Below are positions 45,592 to 55,287 of a stretch of DNA of 64,000 nt, piece after piece; position 1 is the stretch's first letter; each line of letters starts with the position of its first letter. Under the pieces are notes generated by a model. That model did not search any database. It was not told where the DNA came from and worked only from the letters and a program-made list of their open reading frames with translations. Source of the DNA: Mycolicibacterium crocinum (GTDB taxonomy: Bacteria > Actinomycetota > Actinomycetes > Mycobacteriales > Mycobacteriaceae). The position numbers and the translations under genes are program-made. The stretch lies in NCBI RefSeq assembly GCF_022370635.2, contig NZ_CP092362.2, forward strand, positions 2,480,001 through 2,544,000, in the 5' to 3' direction.

Positions 45592-45840
45592 ATGTCTTCT
45601 ATGCAGACCCAGACGATCGAACGCACCGACACCGACGAACGCGTCGACGACGGGACCGACGACGACGCCCCCAAGGTCTTCCACTACGTCAAGAAGGACA
45701 AGATCGCCGAGAGCGCCGTGATGGGCACTCACGTCGTCGCGCTGTGCGGCGAGGTATTCCCGGTGACCCGCGCGGCCAAGCCCGGCTCGCCGGTCTGCCC
45801 GGACTGCAAGCGGGTCTACGAGAACCTCAAGAAGGGCTGA
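45592..45840 (+). CDS. DUF3039 small zinc-ribbon-like protein (Rv2708c type)
   Basis: Function unknown. 82 residues: an acidic N-terminus (TDTDERVDDGTDDDAPK), HYVKKDKIAESAVMGTHVVA, and two cysteine sites, ALCGEVFPV and VCPDCKRVYE, which could bind one zinc. The ATG at 45592 and an in-frame ATG at 45601 are both possible; a CACAAT box 7 bases before the second would favour a leaderless start there. The last 14 bases overlap the end of the convergent YihY gene. Confidence 0.8.
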   Translation: MSSMQTQTIERTDTDERVDDGTDDDAPKVFHYVKKDKIAESAVMGTHVVALCGEVFPVTRAAKPGSPVCPDCKRVYENLKKG

Positions 45841-46822
45841 CCGGAGCGGCTTCAGCGGTGTCGTCCGGCGCCGGCTGTGGCTGCTCGTCCTGGGCGTCGC
45901 CGTCGCTGCGGGCTTTCGCCCTGCGCCGCAGCCACGTTCGAACCTGATCGGTGTGCGGCATCGGCGCCGGGAATTCCTCCTCGATCGCGGCGTTGAGTTC
46001 GGCCCCGATCATGATCGCGAAGCCGAGGAAGAACGCGAACAGCAGGAACGCGATCGGGGTGGCCAGCGCCCCGTAGGTGTAGCCGGTGCTGGTGATCCAG
46101 GTCAGGTAGAACCGCAGGCCCATCGTCGCGACCACGAATACGGTCGTCGCCAGGACCGCTCCCCACACCAGCCGATGGGTCGGCAGCGGTTTGGGCAGCG
46201 ATACCCGGTAGAGGATCGTCACGGCGAGCACCAGTGCCAAGACCAGGGCGGGGTAGTAGCCGTAGTGCAGCAGGTTGTCCCAGCTGTCCGGCAGGTACGA
46301 CGAGATCTTGCGCGGCCCGAGCGCCACGAACGGCGCACTGGCGATCACGAATACCAGCATCACCACGTAGAGCCCGAGCGCGAAGAACCTCTGCCGCACC
46401 GGATGCCGCAGCGGGGTCTGGCCGTGGGCTTCCACCACCGAGTCGACGAACGCCGAGATGGCCGACGAGCCGGCCCACAGGCTGATCACGAAGCCGAACG
46501 ACACCACCTCGCCGCGCGCCCCGGCCACGATGTCGCGGACGGTCGGCTCGATGATCTCGTTGACCACGTTCTTCGAGAAGAAGCTGTCCGCGAAGTTGAT
46601 CAGCTGATTCTCGATGGTGGGCAGGGTGTCGGGGCCGAACAGCGGCGCGATGTACGCCAGGCTGCCCAGCATCCCGAGCAGCAGCGGCGGCAACGACAGC
46701 ACCGACCAGAAACCGGCCTGAGCCGACTCGGAGAAAATCGAGTCGTCCCAACTCTTGGACAATGTCCGTTTCGAGATCCGCCATATGTGATGGCGAGACG
46801 GCTTGGCGGATTGGTCAGTCAT
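45827..46822 (-). CDS. YihY/virulence factor BrkB-family membrane protein (Rv2707 type)
   Basis: A 331-residue inner-membrane protein of unknown transport or envelope role. About six helices, seen in FWSVLSLPPLLLGMLGSLAY (first), GEVVSFGFVISLWAGSSAIS, GLYVVMLVFVIASAPFVALG, YPALVLALVLAVTILYRVSL, LVWGAVLATTVFVVATMGLR and LATPIAFLLFAFFLGFAIMI. The family motif GAELNAAIEEE follows the last helix. The cytoplasmic C-terminus is acidic and Pro-rich. ATG at 46820-46822. Confidence 0.87.
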   Translation of the reverse strand: MTDQSAKPSRHHIWRISKRTLSKSWDDSIFSESAQAGFWSVLSLPPLLLGMLGSLAYIAPLFGPDTLPTIENQLINFADSFFSKNVVNEIIEPTVRDIVAGARGEVVSFGFVISLWAGSSAISAFVDSVVEAHGQTPLRHPVRQRFFALGLYVVMLVFVIASAPFVALGPRKISSYLPDSWDNLLHYGYYPALVLALVLAVTILYRVSLPKPLPTHRLVWGAVLATTVFVVATMGLRFYLTWITSTGYTYGALATPIAFLLFAFFLGFAIMIGAELNAAIEEEFPAPMPHTDQVRTWLRRRAKARSDGDAQDEQPQPAPDDTAEAAPVSPS

Positions 46823-46882
46823 GACCAGTCCAGCATTCCTGACGACGGCAGTCCTGCCCAGCGACGCGGCCGTGAGTGGCTA

Positions 46883-47074
46883 CTACGCCTCCGACGGGCT
46901 GACTTCGATCACCGCGGCCAGCTCGATCAGCTTGGCCTGGTGCTCGTTGGCGTGATGCTGGCAGAACAGGAGTTCGGCGCCCGACGGGAGCTTGGCGCGC
47001 ACGCGAGCCGCTGCCCCGCAGCGGTCGCAGCGATCAGCCCTGGTCAATTCGGGACTGGTCAACGTTGCGTTCAT
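46883..47074 (-). CDS. DUF7455 small cysteine protein
   Basis: A 63-residue actinobacterial protein of unknown function. Seen: RADRCDRCGAAARVRAKLP and ELLFCQHHANEHQAKLIELA; the CxxC pair and the CxHH site are likely zinc ligands. ATG at 47072-47074 with GGAGG six bases upstream. Sits alone between the YihY and DUF952 genes. Often found close to sigA/sigB in mycobacteria. Confidence 0.8.
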   Translation of the reverse strand: MNATLTSPELTRADRCDRCGAAARVRAKLPSGAELLFCQHHANEHQAKLIELAAVIEVSPSEA

Positions 47075-47232
47075 AGCTCCTCCGTAAGGTGCTCATCGCG
47101 TCGGTGACTGGGCGCCACCGTCACGTATCTCTACTGTCTCAGACGTTCTTCGTTTGGGCCTTGTTCCCCAGGGGTTTAACGCTGTGTCGTGTCTCACGCC
47201 TCGTCGTGTTGCGGGTACTGCAGTGTGGTCGT

Positions 47233-47598
47233 ATGTACCCGAATCCGGAATTCTTACTCCACCTGTGCGGACAGCGAGACTGGGAAGCTGCTCACCGCGT
47301 TGGCGAACTTTGCCCCGCATCTCTGACCGAAGTCGGATTCATTCACCTTTCGACGCGTGAGCAGGTGCACCTGCCGGCCAACCGGCTCTACGCCGGTCGC
47401 ACCGATTTGGTGCTCCTGCACATCGATCCGCAGAAGCTGGAGTCGCCGCTGCGTTGGGAACCTGGTGTTCCAACGGACCCGGAGTCAATGAGGTTCCCGC
47501 ATCTGTATGGCCGGCTGCCGATCAGCGCCGTGATGAATGTCACCCGGTACCGGCCAGGCCCCGACGGCCGGTTTCAGCCGTTCGAGCCGTCGACATAG
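47233..47598 (+). CDS. DUF952 protein
   Basis: A 121-residue protein of a widespread family with no assigned reaction. Seen: FLLHLCGQRDWEAAHRVGEL, EVGFIHLSTREQVHLPANRL with the conserved GFIHLS-x-Q, LVLLHIDPQKLESPLRWEPG, and FPHLYGRLPISAVMNVTRY with HLYG-LP. These conserved His residues suggest an enzyme. ATG at 47233; the 158 bases upstream hold no gene. The end overlaps the convergent RidA gene by 25 bases. Confidence 0.85.
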   Translation: MYPNPEFLLHLCGQRDWEAAHRVGELCPASLTEVGFIHLSTREQVHLPANRLYAGRTDLVLLHIDPQKLESPLRWEPGVPTDPESMRFPHLYGRLPISAVMNVTRYRPGPDGRFQPFEPST

Positions 47599-47951
47599 GC
47601 GTCGGCCTCGATCTCGACGAACAACCCGGGTTCGATGAGCGCGGCGACCTCGACCATGGTCGCCACCGGGCGAACGGTGCCGAAGAACTCGGCGTGCACC
47701 GCGCCGACGGCGCGCCATCGAGAGATGTCGGTGACGTAAATCCGGGTGCGGATCACATCGGATAAGGCGGCACCGACGTCGGATAGCGCGGACTCTATGC
47801 GCTGCAGAGCATTTCGGGTCTGCTCGACGATATCGTCACCCGCTCCGGTGGTTCCGGAGATCGCGATGTGCGGCCCGACCCGCACTGCGCGGCAGTACCC
47901 GACCGCACGTTCGTAGGTCGATTCCGAGGACACATTCACCCTGCTGGACAC
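47574..47951 (-). CDS. RidA-family deaminase-like protein (Rv2704 type)
   Basis: A 125-residue trimeric chorismate-mutase-like fold; RidA hydrolyses reactive enamine/imine intermediates. Seen: YCRAVRVGPHIAISGTTGAG, then EQTRNALQRIESALSDVGAA, the Arg in DVIRTRIYVTDISRW that binds the substrate carboxylate in RidA, and ALIEPGLFVEIEADAYV. The C-terminal Glu region is present. GTG at 47949-47951 is used; an ATG 36 bases upstream would add 12 residues. Confidence 0.85.
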   Translation of the reverse strand: MSSRVNVSSESTYERAVGYCRAVRVGPHIAISGTTGAGDDIVEQTRNALQRIESALSDVGAALSDVIRTRIYVTDISRWRAVGAVHAEFFGTVRPVATMVEVAALIEPGLFVEIEADAYVDGSNG

Positions 47952-48013
47952 GGCGCCAGGGTAAGCGGGTGCGGCCTGCCCGCGCACCTGAATTTCGGGT
48001 GGCTGGGCGTGAT

Positions 48014-49510
48014 TCAGCCTGCGCCGCCCGTGCCGCCTCCGCCGCCGGAGCCGCCCTTGCCGCCGACACCGCCGGATTGAGCTTGGCCCGCACCGCCGCT
48101 GCCCCCGGTGCTGCCCGGATTGGCCCCGTTGGCGCCCGCGCCACCTTTGCCGCCGGTTCCGCCGGTTCCGCCGGCGCCGCCGGTATTGGTTTGTCCGTTT
48201 GCGGCGTTGCCGCCGAAGCCGCCGGCTCCGCCCGTGCCGCCGCGGCCGCCGGAGCCCGCCGTGCCCACTCCGCCGGTCCCACCGGCACCGCCGGTGCCCC
48301 CGGCGCCGCCCGTGTTGTTCTGCCCGAAGTCGAAGTTGACGCCGCCGAAGCCGCCGTTGCCGCCAGTGCCGCCCGCACCGCCGGTGGGTCCGGCACCGCC
48401 TTGGCCGCCGGCTCCGCCGGTGCCGCCTGCGCCGCCGGCAAAGCCGCTGCTGCCCGGGCCGCCGGTACCGCCGTAGCCGCCGGCTCCGCCGGCCCCGCCG
48501 GTGCCGGTCCCGGTGCCGCCCTGGCCGCCGTTGCCGCCGAGGCCACCGTTGCCGGTGGCGGCCAAGCCGCCAGCGCCGCCCGTGCCGCCTGCTCCACCCG
48601 TAACGCCGGCGCCGCCCTTGCCGCCGTTGCCTGCGTCGCCGCCAGATTCGCCGAGACCGCCGGCCCCGCCGGTCCCGCCGGTCCCGCCGAGTGCGCCGCC
48701 GTTACCGCCACTGCCGCCGTTGCCGCCAACGCCCGCGAATTGTGTTGTGAACGAACCGCCACCGACTCCGCCGGTGCCGCCGTTGCCGCCGTTGCCGGTG
48801 TGGCCATCCAGGCCGAAGAGCCCGAAGAAGCCACCCCGCCCGGCTGCCCCGCCATCACCACCGTTGCCGCCGTCGCCGCCGTTGCCGCCGAATGTCGGGG
48901 TTCCGGTACCTCCGCCGGCGCCGTTGCCGCCCGTTCCGCCGACGCCGCCGTCGCCGCCGCGGCCGAAGAAGAAGCCACCGGCGCCACCGCTGCCGCCGTT
49001 CCCGGCGTGGCCCCCGTCGTCACCGGGAAGGGAGCCCTCGACGCCTGCGATACCGGCCCCGCCGTTCCCGCCGCGGCCGAAGAAGAACCCGCCGGCTCCG
49101 CCGTTGCCGCCGTCGAGCCCGTTCCCACCGTTGCCGATGAGCAGTCCGGCGTTGCCGCCGTTGCAAGCACTGCCGACGCAGCCTGGCTGGGCGTCGGCGC
49201 CATTGCCGATGAATATCCCGATGATGGGAATGTCTCGTACGGAGATGTTGCTGACGGCGGTGGCCAGCGCAGTGGGAGCGACCGCGTTCGCGGTAGCCGC
49301 GGCGGGTCGGGCCGGCACCTCGACGCCGGACGGGCAATCGGTGTTTGTCATCAGGCACTGGAGTCCACCGGGCGAGGCGTCGTTGCCCGGCGCCGCCTGT
49401 GCGGAACCCGCCAACAAGAGGCCGGCCCCAGCGAATGCCGCCCCGACAGCGAGGTACAGCGCTGACCTCGCAGCGGTGCACTTCGACAGGAAAGCAGAGT
49501 CAGAAAGCAC
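48014..49510 (-). CDS. Secreted PGRS-like glycine-rich repeat protein without PE domain
   Basis: A 498-residue protein. Seen: a Sec signal peptide (residues 12-39, ending GSAQA), a unique region of about 75 residues with paired cysteines ([21 protein letters not shown]) and an [17 protein letters not shown] segment, then about 370 residues of GGN/GGA/GGT triplets ([12 protein letters not shown] type), as in PGRS domains. PE_PGRS proteins of slow growers have an N-terminal PE domain for ESX-5 export; this has none. A cell-surface structural or calcium-binding role is possible but unproven. GTG at 49510 follows AAGGGA. Confidence 0.82.
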   Translation of the reverse strand: MLSDSAFLSKCTAARSALYLAVGAAFAGAGLLLAGSAQAAPGNDASPGGLQCLMTNTDCPSGVEVPARPAAATANAVAPTALATAVSNISVRDIPIIGIFIGNGADAQPGCVGSACNGGNAGLLIGNGGNGLDGGNGGAGGFFFGRGGNGGAGIAGVEGSLPGDDGGHAGNGGSGGAGGFFFGRGGDGGVGGTGGNGAGGGTGTPTFGGNGGDGGNGGDGGAAGRGGFFGLFGLDGHTGNGGNGGTGGVGGGSFTTQFAGVGGNGGSGGNGGALGGTGGTGGAGGLGESGGDAGNGGKGGAGVTGGAGGTGGAGGLAATGNGGLGGNGGQGGTGTGTGGAGGAGGYGGTGGPGSSGFAGGAGGTGGAGGQGGAGPTGGAGGTGGNGGFGGVNFDFGQNNTGGAGGTGGAGGTGGVGTAGSGGRGGTGGAGGFGGNAANGQTNTGGAGGTGGTGGKGGAGANGANPGSTGGSGGAGQAQSGGVGGKGGSGGGGGTGGAG

Positions 49511-49648
49511 GGGAGTCCCTTCAGATTGAGAGATCCGGGAAGAGCGGATTCTCCGAGATCATGACACCGGAGGAGTGCACCGCACAGGTCTTTGCTGACA
49601 GCGGGGACAATCAGGGGGAGACATGCCGCGACGGCGACGTGCCGCCGG

Positions 49649-51085
49649 TCAGCCGCCTGGGCGAGCGCTGCCGTAAAGGCCCAGTGATTGCGCGACCGCG
49701 GTCGCCACCTCTGCACGCAACGGTGAGATCGGTGCGCTGCCCCGGGTGTGGACCGCGTTGGACAGCAGGACGACGTAGGTGTCCGAGCCCGGATCCAGCC
49801 ACAGGGAGGTGCCCGTGAAGCCGGTGTGACCGAAGCTGCCGACGGGGAAAATTGTTCCGCGCGTGGTGGATTGGCCCGTGTCGATGTCCCAGCCGAAGCC
49901 GCGAAGGTTCTGTCCGGGGATCGCCGGGTACCGCGGGGGCTTCTTCCCCGCGGCCGCAGCGTTGGCTGCGTCGAGTTGTCCCGCGCTGTGCCCGGGCTGC
50001 TGCGGGGACGTCATCAGTTCGAGGGTGGACTGCTGCAGCGGAAACGTGCTCGGCCTGCCCGCAAGCCGGTCGAGCAATGCCTGGGCGTAGACGCTGACAT
50101 CCGAGGCGGTCGAGAACACGCCGGCATGTCCGGCTACTCCGCCCATCCGGCGTGCCGTCGTGTCGTGCACGGTACCGCGCAGCAGGTTGCCGAAATCGGG
50201 GTTGCGACTGGGGTCGCCGGGGTTCTCTTCATCCCACGCCGTCGGTGCGATGAGCGGCAGGATATTCGTATCCCATTGTCCCGCAGAGCATTCAGTAACA
50301 CCGGTGGGTGCCCAGTACGCCGCCGCACCGCGAATCGTGTGCGGACCGCAGACCTTCGCCACAGGGAGATAACGGGTTTCGGTCATACCCAGCGGGGCGA
50401 ACACATTCCGCTGCACGTAGTAGTCTTCGGGCTCGCCGGTGATCTGCTCGACGAGTGCACCGAGCAGGATGAAGTTGATGTCGGAGTAGCGGAACACCTC
50501 GCCCGGAGCGGATTCCAGCGGCGTCGTGAGCGCGCGACGAAAGCCCTCCGTCCGGTCTGGTGCATCCAGTCCCCACGGGTCTTTGAGCTCGACGTCGCCG
50601 GTCTCGCCGGAGGTGTGGGTGAGCAGCATGCGCACCGTCACCTCGGCGCGCTTGGGATCGTTGCCGAGGTTGAAGCCGGGCAGGTACCGCTGGATGGGGT
50701 CGTCGAAGCCGAGCCGGCCCTGCTCGTAGAGCTGCATGACGGCCGTTGCGGTGGCGAGCGGCTTCGTCAACGATGCGAGGTCGAAGATCGTGTCCTCGGT
50801 CATCGGCTCAGCAGGGGCAGGCGCTCCGTCGAGGCCCCGTTCGCCGGCCAGCTTCCGGACACCGAAGGCCCTGCGGAAGACGACCTTGCCGCCGTGCCCG
50901 ACCACGACGACGGCACCGGGCAATCGGTTCGCGGCCACCGCGGCGGTCATGATTCTCGAGACCGCAGGGATGTCGGGCGTGGGCGGGCTGGGCGGGCGCA
51001 CCGGAGCGACCGGCATCGGCGCGGCACGCACTGTTTCGGTCTGCGCGGCATGCGGCGCGGGGCCGTGGGAGCACGCCGCGGCCAA
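49649..51085 (-). CDS. Beta-lactamase-fold serine hydrolase, probable lipoprotein
   Basis: A class C beta-lactamase/esterase-like protein (about 478 residues from a TTG at 51085). Seen: catalytic SLTK in FDLASLTKPLATATA (Ser near residue 104), Tyr in FRYSDINFILLGA (YSN-like YSD), and a HTG-type motif in SFGHTGFTGTSLWLDP. The TTG begins at LAAACSHGP, a lipobox, so translation must start earlier: the same frame upstream reads CHSRFQSAARAAGCILLTLA, a good signal sequence, but contains no ATG, GTG or TTG back to sigA. A CTG (51142) or ATT (51148) start is possible, or a frameshift. Located 73 bases or less after sigA on the same strand. Confidence 0.78.
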   Translation of the reverse strand: MAAACSHGPAPHAAQTETVRAAPMPVAPVRPPSPPTPDIPAVSRIMTAAVAANRLPGAVVVVGHGGKVVFRRAFGVRKLAGERGLDGAPAPAEPMTEDTIFDLASLTKPLATATAVMQLYEQGRLGFDDPIQRYLPGFNLGNDPKRAEVTVRMLLTHTSGETGDVELKDPWGLDAPDRTEGFRRALTTPLESAPGEVFRYSDINFILLGALVEQITGEPEDYYVQRNVFAPLGMTETRYLPVAKVCGPHTIRGAAAYWAPTGVTECSAGQWDTNILPLIAPTAWDEENPGDPSRNPDFGNLLRGTVHDTTARRMGGVAGHAGVFSTASDVSVYAQALLDRLAGRPSTFPLQQSTLELMTSPQQPGHSAGQLDAANAAAAGKKPPRYPAIPGQNLRGFGWDIDTGQSTTRGTIFPVGSFGHTGFTGTSLWLDPGSDTYVVLLSNAVHTRGSAPISPLRAEVATAVAQSLGLYGSARPGG

Positions 51086-51158
51086 GGTCAGCAGAATGCA
51101 ACCGGCAGCACGTGCTGCCGACTGAAAACGGCTGTGGCACAGCTGAATCGGTTTGACC

Positions 51159-52670
51159 TCAGTCGAGGTAGTCGCGCAGCACCTGCGAGCGGCTGGGGTG
51201 GCGCAGCTTGCTCATGGTCTTCGACTCGATCTGCCGGATCCGTTCACGGGTCACCCCGTACACCTGGCCGATCTCGTCGAGGGTGCGCGGCTGCCCGTCG
51301 GTCAGGCCGAACCGCAGCCGCACGACGCCCGCCTCGCGCTCGGAGAGCGTCTCGAGCACCGACTGCAGCTGATCCTGCAGCAGGGTGAAGCTCACCGCGT
51401 CGACGGCCACGACGGCCTCGGAGTCCTCGATGAAGTCACCGAGCTGACTGTCGCCCTCGTCGCCGATGGTCTGGTCCAGCGAGATCGGCTCACGCGCGTA
51501 CTGCTGGATCTCCAGCACCTTCTCCGGCGTGATGTCCATTTCCTTGGCCAGCTCTTCGGGCGTGGGCTCGCGGCCCAGGTCCTGAAGCAGCTCACGCTGG
51601 ATGCGGCCGAGCTTGTTGATGACCTCGACCATGTGCACGGGGATGCGAATAGTGCGGGCCTGGTCGGCCATCGCGCGGGTGATCGCCTGGCGGATCCACC
51701 ACGTGGCGTAGGTCGAGAACTTGTAGCCCTTGGTGTAGTCGAACTTCTCGACCGCGCGGATCAGACCGAGGTTGCCCTCCTGGATGAGGTCCAGGAACGC
51801 CATGCCTCGGCCGGTGTAGCGCTTGGCCAGCGACACCACCAGACGCAGGTTGGCTTCCAGCAGATGGTTTTTCGCGCGGTCGCCGTCGCGGCAGATCCAC
51901 TGCATGTCGCGGCGCTGCTGCACGGGCAGCTTCTCGCCCTTGTCGGTCTTCTCCGCCATCAGCTGCGTGGCATAGAGGCCGGCCTCGATCCGCTTGGCGA
52001 GCTCGACCTCCTCCTCGGCGTTCAGCAGCGCGACCTTGCCGATCTGCTTGAGGTAGGCGCGCACCGAGTCCGCCGACGCGGTCAGCTCGGCGTCCTTGCG
52101 AGCCTGCCGCAGTGCCTCGGACTCCTCTTCGTCCCAGACGAAGTCGCCGGAGGCCTTGTCCTTCTCGGACGGCTCGGCGATGTCTTCGTCGTCGCCGGAC
52201 TCGCCCTCGGCGGCGGGCGCGGCCTTGGGCGCGGCGCCTTCCTCGGTCTCGTCGTCGCTGTCGTCGTCCGACGCGTCGTCGGTGTCGTCGGCAACGTCCT
52301 CGAGGTCGTCGAGTTCCAGATCGTCGTCGGCTACATCGAGTTCGGGATCGCCGTCGAGCTCGCCGTCGAGTTCGTCATCGGTGCCGGCCTCGGCATCGCT
52401 GTCGGCGGGGGCGGCGTCCTTCTTGGCCCGGCCACGGGTGGCCGGCGCCTTCTTGGCTGCTGCCTTGGTGGCGCGCGCCTTGGTCGGGGCTGCCGTGACA
52501 TCGGTGATCTCGGAATCGCCGGCCTCGGCTGCGCGGGGAGCGGCCTTGGTGGCACGCTTGGCCGGCGCGGAACCGTTGGCTGCCTTGGCTGCCGGCTTCT
52601 TCGCGGGAGTCTTGGTGGCGGTGCGCTTCACCGGCTCTTCGGTTGCCGGGCTTGCCTTGGTCGCTGCCAC
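51159..52670 (-). CDS. sigA: Primary RNA polymerase sigma factor SigA
   Basis: Housekeeping sigma factor, 503 residues. Order: a Lys/Ala/Pro-rich basic N-terminus (residues 1-85), a highly acidic Asp/Glu stretch (90-170, region 1.1 extension), region 1.2 [20 protein letters not shown], region 2 with [20 protein letters not shown] and [20 protein letters not shown], region 3, and region 4 ending [22 protein letters not shown] at 52668-52670 is used because the M. tuberculosis protein, as I recall it, begins at the same AATKAS segment. The 177 bases before ppgK hold its promoter, not resolved. Confidence 0.97.
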   Translation of the reverse strand: MAATKASPATEEPVKRTATKTPAKKPAAKAANGSAPAKRATKAAPRAAEAGDSEITDVTAAPTKARATKAAAKKAPATRGRAKKDAAPADSDAEAGTDDELDGELDGDPELDVADDDLELDDLEDVADDTDDASDDDSDDETEEGAAPKAAPAAEGESGDDEDIAEPSEKDKASGDFVWDEEESEALRQARKDAELTASADSVRAYLKQIGKVALLNAEEEVELAKRIEAGLYATQLMAEKTDKGEKLPVQQRRDMQWICRDGDRAKNHLLEANLRLVVSLAKRYTGRGMAFLDLIQEGNLGLIRAVEKFDYTKGYKFSTYATWWIRQAITRAMADQARTIRIPVHMVEVINKLGRIQRELLQDLGREPTPEELAKEMDITPEKVLEIQQYAREPISLDQTIGDEGDSQLGDFIEDSEAVVAVDAVSFTLLQDQLQSVLETLSEREAGVVRLRFGLTDGQPRTLDEIGQVYGVTRERIRQIESKTMSKLRHPSRSQVLRDYLD

Positions 52671-52847
52671 GTACACCCTTTCGGTCGTGCTGGCTCTCGG
52701 TGGGCGTGGGCGCGCCACCGAAAGCGTCGGCTATGAGGACTATTGGCGTGGATCTCGTGGTGGATTCTCGCCGCTATATCCGGTAGGCGGCCGCCGTTGA
52801 CCATTGTAACGACACTGTGGGCCGGAACCGCGCCGAGCGAGGAAAAA

Positions 52848-53627
52848 TCAGCGTGTGACGTCGGTCTGAGCCGCCATCGCGGCCCCGACGATGCCCGCCT
52901 CGTTGAGCAGCTCCGCGGCGACGACCGGGGTCCGGTTCTTCAACAGCGGGATCCATTTCTCCGCCTTGCGGCTGATGCCGCCGCCGGCGATGAACAGGTC
53001 GGGCCAGATCGCGTTCTCGATGGTGACCAGCACTTTCGTGACTTCCTGGCTCCACCGCTCGTAGCTCCAGTCCTTGCGTTCCTTGACCGAGGAGGCCGCC
53101 CGATGCTCGGCCTCCTTGCCGTCGACCTCGAGGTGGCCGAACTCGGTGTTGGGCAGCAGCTGGCCGCCGTGGATCACCGCGGATCCGATTCCGGTGCCGA
53201 AGGTCAGCAACACGATCACGCCGTCCCGGTTGCGCCCGGCGCCGTGGCGCTGTTCGGCGACGCCGGCGGCGTCGGCGTCGTTGAGCACGGTCACCTGCTG
53301 GCCGCCGAGTGCGTCGCTGATGATCTGCGAGGCGTTGGTGCCGATCCAGCCCTTGTCGACGTTGGCCGCGGTCTGCACGACGCCGTTGACGACGACGCCG
53401 GGGTAGGTGACACCCAGCGGGCCGGTCCAGTCGAAGTGCCGGACCACCTCGGCCACGGTCTTGGCGACTGCTTCCGGTGTCGACGGCTGCGGTGTGAGCA
53501 GCTTGAAGCGCTCGCCGATCAGTTTGCCGGTGTCCAGATCGACGATCCCGCCCTTGACCCCGCTGCCACCGACATCGACGCCGAAGCCGCGGTTCGATCC
53601 GGGGGTGGGGGATTCGGTGTCGGGCAT
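52848..53627 (-). CDS. ppgK: Polyphosphate glucokinase PpgK
   Basis: Phosphorylates glucose using polyphosphate or ATP. 259 residues, ROK-type fold. Seen: phosphate-binding GVDVGGSGVKGGIVDLDTG near residues 16-34, glucose-site GVTYPGVVVNGVVQTAANVD, catalytic Asp in VLNDADAAGVAEQRHGAG, TFGTGIGSAVIHGGQLLPN and GGGISRKAEKW. GAGGAG lies before the ATG at 53625-53627. Divergent from suhB with 96 bases between. Confidence 0.94.
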   Translation of the reverse strand: MPDTESPTPGSNRGFGVDVGGSGVKGGIVDLDTGKLIGERFKLLTPQPSTPEAVAKTVAEVVRHFDWTGPLGVTYPGVVVNGVVQTAANVDKGWIGTNASQIISDALGGQQVTVLNDADAAGVAEQRHGAGRNRDGVIVLLTFGTGIGSAVIHGGQLLPNTEFGHLEVDGKEAEHRAASSVKERKDWSYERWSQEVTKVLVTIENAIWPDLFIAGGGISRKAEKWIPLLKNRTPVVAAELLNEAGIVGAAMAAQTDVTR

Positions 53628-53723
53628 GGGCTGCTCCTCGGCGAGGCGGGCGGTCTGCGCGTTCCACACACTAGTGGCTGAGCCGCCCTTTGGGTGTGGG
53701 GATTCCTGTGCTGCGATGGTCAA

Positions 53724-54572
53724 GTGAGCGACAACCGGGCAGAACAATTACGCGTGCTGGCCGAGCAGTTGGCCGACGAAGCCGCCGCCTTCGTCCGCCG
53801 CCGGCGCGCGGAGGTCTTCGACAGCGAGGACGACTCGATCGGCGCGAACGCGATCCGCACGAAGAGCACGCCGACCGACCCGGTCACTGTTGTCGACACC
53901 GAAACCGAACTGCTGCTGCGTGATCGGCTCGGTGCGCTGCGACCGGACGATGTCATCCTCGGCGAGGAAGGCGGAGGTCCGGCCGCCGGGGTCGACGGCG
54001 CGGTCTGCTGGGTGATCGACCCGATCGACGGCACGGTGAACTTCATGTACGGCATTCCGGCATACGGGATTTCGATCGCTGCGCAGATCGACGGAGTGTC
54101 GGTCGCGGGTGCGGTGGCCGACGTGGTCAGCGGTGACATCTATTCCGCAGCGGTCGGCTCCGGCGCCCACGTGCTCGGCGCCGGGCAGCGCCGGGAATTG
54201 CGCGCCAGCAGGGTGAGCGACCTGTCGATGGCGTTGGTGGGCACCGGTTTCGGCTATGCACCGCAGCGGCGCGCCGAGCAGTCGGCGTTGCTGGCCCAAC
54301 TGCTGCCGCAGGTGCGCGATGTCCGCCGGATCGGTTCGGCAGCGCTGGATCTGTGCCTGGTCGCCGCGGGTCGGCTCGACGCCCACTACGAACACGGCCT
54401 GAACGTGTGGGACTGGGCGGCCGGGGCGCTGATCGCGACCGAGGCGGGCGCAGTGGTGGCGTTGCCGGAGCCCGGCGACGAGGGCGGGCTGCTGGTGGCG
54501 GCGGCGCCCGGGGTCGCGGCCGCGCTCACCGGCGCGCTGGAGAAATTCGGGGGACTGCGGGCGCTGCCCTAG
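53724..54572 (+). CDS. suhB: Inositol-1-monophosphatase SuhB
   Basis: Mg-dependent phosphatase giving free inositol for phosphatidylinositol and mycothiol. 282 residues. Seen: DPVTVVDTETELLLRDRLG, Glu in ILGEEGGG, the metal motif WVIDPIDGTVNFMYGIPAYG near residues 102-121, and the second metal motif LNVWDWAAGALIATEAGA near 227-244. GTG at 53724; TGCGAT lies 6 bases upstream, a weak -10. Its stop abuts the convergent cei stop with no gap. Confidence 0.93.
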   Translation: MSDNRAEQLRVLAEQLADEAAAFVRRRRAEVFDSEDDSIGANAIRTKSTPTDPVTVVDTETELLLRDRLGALRPDDVILGEEGGGPAAGVDGAVCWVIDPIDGTVNFMYGIPAYGISIAAQIDGVSVAGAVADVVSGDIYSAAVGSGAHVLGAGQRRELRASRVSDLSMALVGTGFGYAPQRRAEQSALLAQLLPQVRDVRRIGSAALDLCLVAAGRLDAHYEHGLNVWDWAAGALIATEAGAVVALPEPGDEGGLLVAAAPGVAAALTGALEKFGGLRALP

Positions 54573-55223
54573 TCAGCAGGTGCCGTTGTGGATCTTGGTC
54601 AGCAAGGTCGAGTCGGCGGGTTCGGTGGCGTCCGGGCGCAGGCCGGCCAGGACGGCGTCGATGTCGTCGCTGTGCGCCAGCGTGGTGAAGTCGGTGCCGA
54701 TCGCCAGATCCACCGAGTCGTCCTTGCGATCGTCCTGGAACAGCTCGACGCAGGGCGCCACCAGCCACACCGCCGCCGCGCCGGCCCGTCCGCTGGAGCC
54801 GAAGCGGATCTGGCCCTGGCAGGTCAGCCGGGTGTTGGTGTAGATCGGGTCGTTGGCCGCGGTGGGCTGGGCAAAGCCGAGGTCGCGTAGCGCGCCGGCA
54901 ACCTCACCGGCCTGTCCGCCCTGGCCGCTGGCGTTGAGCACCCGGATCTTGGTGTCGACCAGCTTGGCCGGTGCGACGTCGATCATCGACGAGTGCGACA
55001 CCTGCTCGCCGAGCTTGGGGGCGGCCGGATCGGCGGCCGGTGGCGGGGGGTTGCAGGTCGCGGCTTCCCGCACATCGACGGGGCGGGTCAGCACGAACCC
55101 CCACACGATGGCGGTGATCACGAACATCACGCCCAGCGCGATGAGTCCGGGCAGGTAGTTGCGTCGACGGAACGGGCGACCGTGCTTGTCGAAGGCCGTG
55201 CCCTCCGTGATTTGAGCGACCAC
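54573..55223 (-). CDS. cei: Envelope integrity protein Cei
   Basis: A 216-residue membrane protein (Rv2700 type), needed in mycobacteria for normal envelope permeability. Seen: a short cytoplasmic N-terminus (FDKHGRPFRRRNYLPG), one transmembrane helix (LIALGVMFVITAIVWGFVL, residues 26-44), and an external LytR_C-type domain (TKIRVLNASGQGGQAGEVAG, near residues 90-110) with four cysteines that can pair. GTG at 55223. The 171 bases to the next gene hold a Crp-type site. Confidence 0.87.
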   Translation of the reverse strand: MVAQITEGTAFDKHGRPFRRRNYLPGLIALGVMFVITAIVWGFVLTRPVDVREAATCNPPPPAADPAAPKLGEQVSHSSMIDVAPAKLVDTKIRVLNASGQGGQAGEVAGALRDLGFAQPTAANDPIYTNTRLTCQGQIRFGSSGRAGAAAVWLVAPCVELFQDDRKDDSVDLAIGTDFTTLAHSDDIDAVLAGLRPDATEPADSTLLTKIHNGTC

Positions 55224-55287
55224 GGATGCACTCTAGAGGCAGTCGCCCGATCCTCGTCCAACACGCCCATTCATCGGATTGAGTACA

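Noticed and set aside
48014..49200. Regular short repeats resembling a CRISPR or satellite array
   Set aside because: They are coding Gly-Gly-X triplets in a single long frame, with no constant repeat-spacer pattern.
47969..49465. 498-codon Ala-rich and 342-codon Pro-rich frames on the plus strand
   Set aside because: Complements of the GGN/GGA repeats of the PGRS-like gene; low complexity follows from the repeat.
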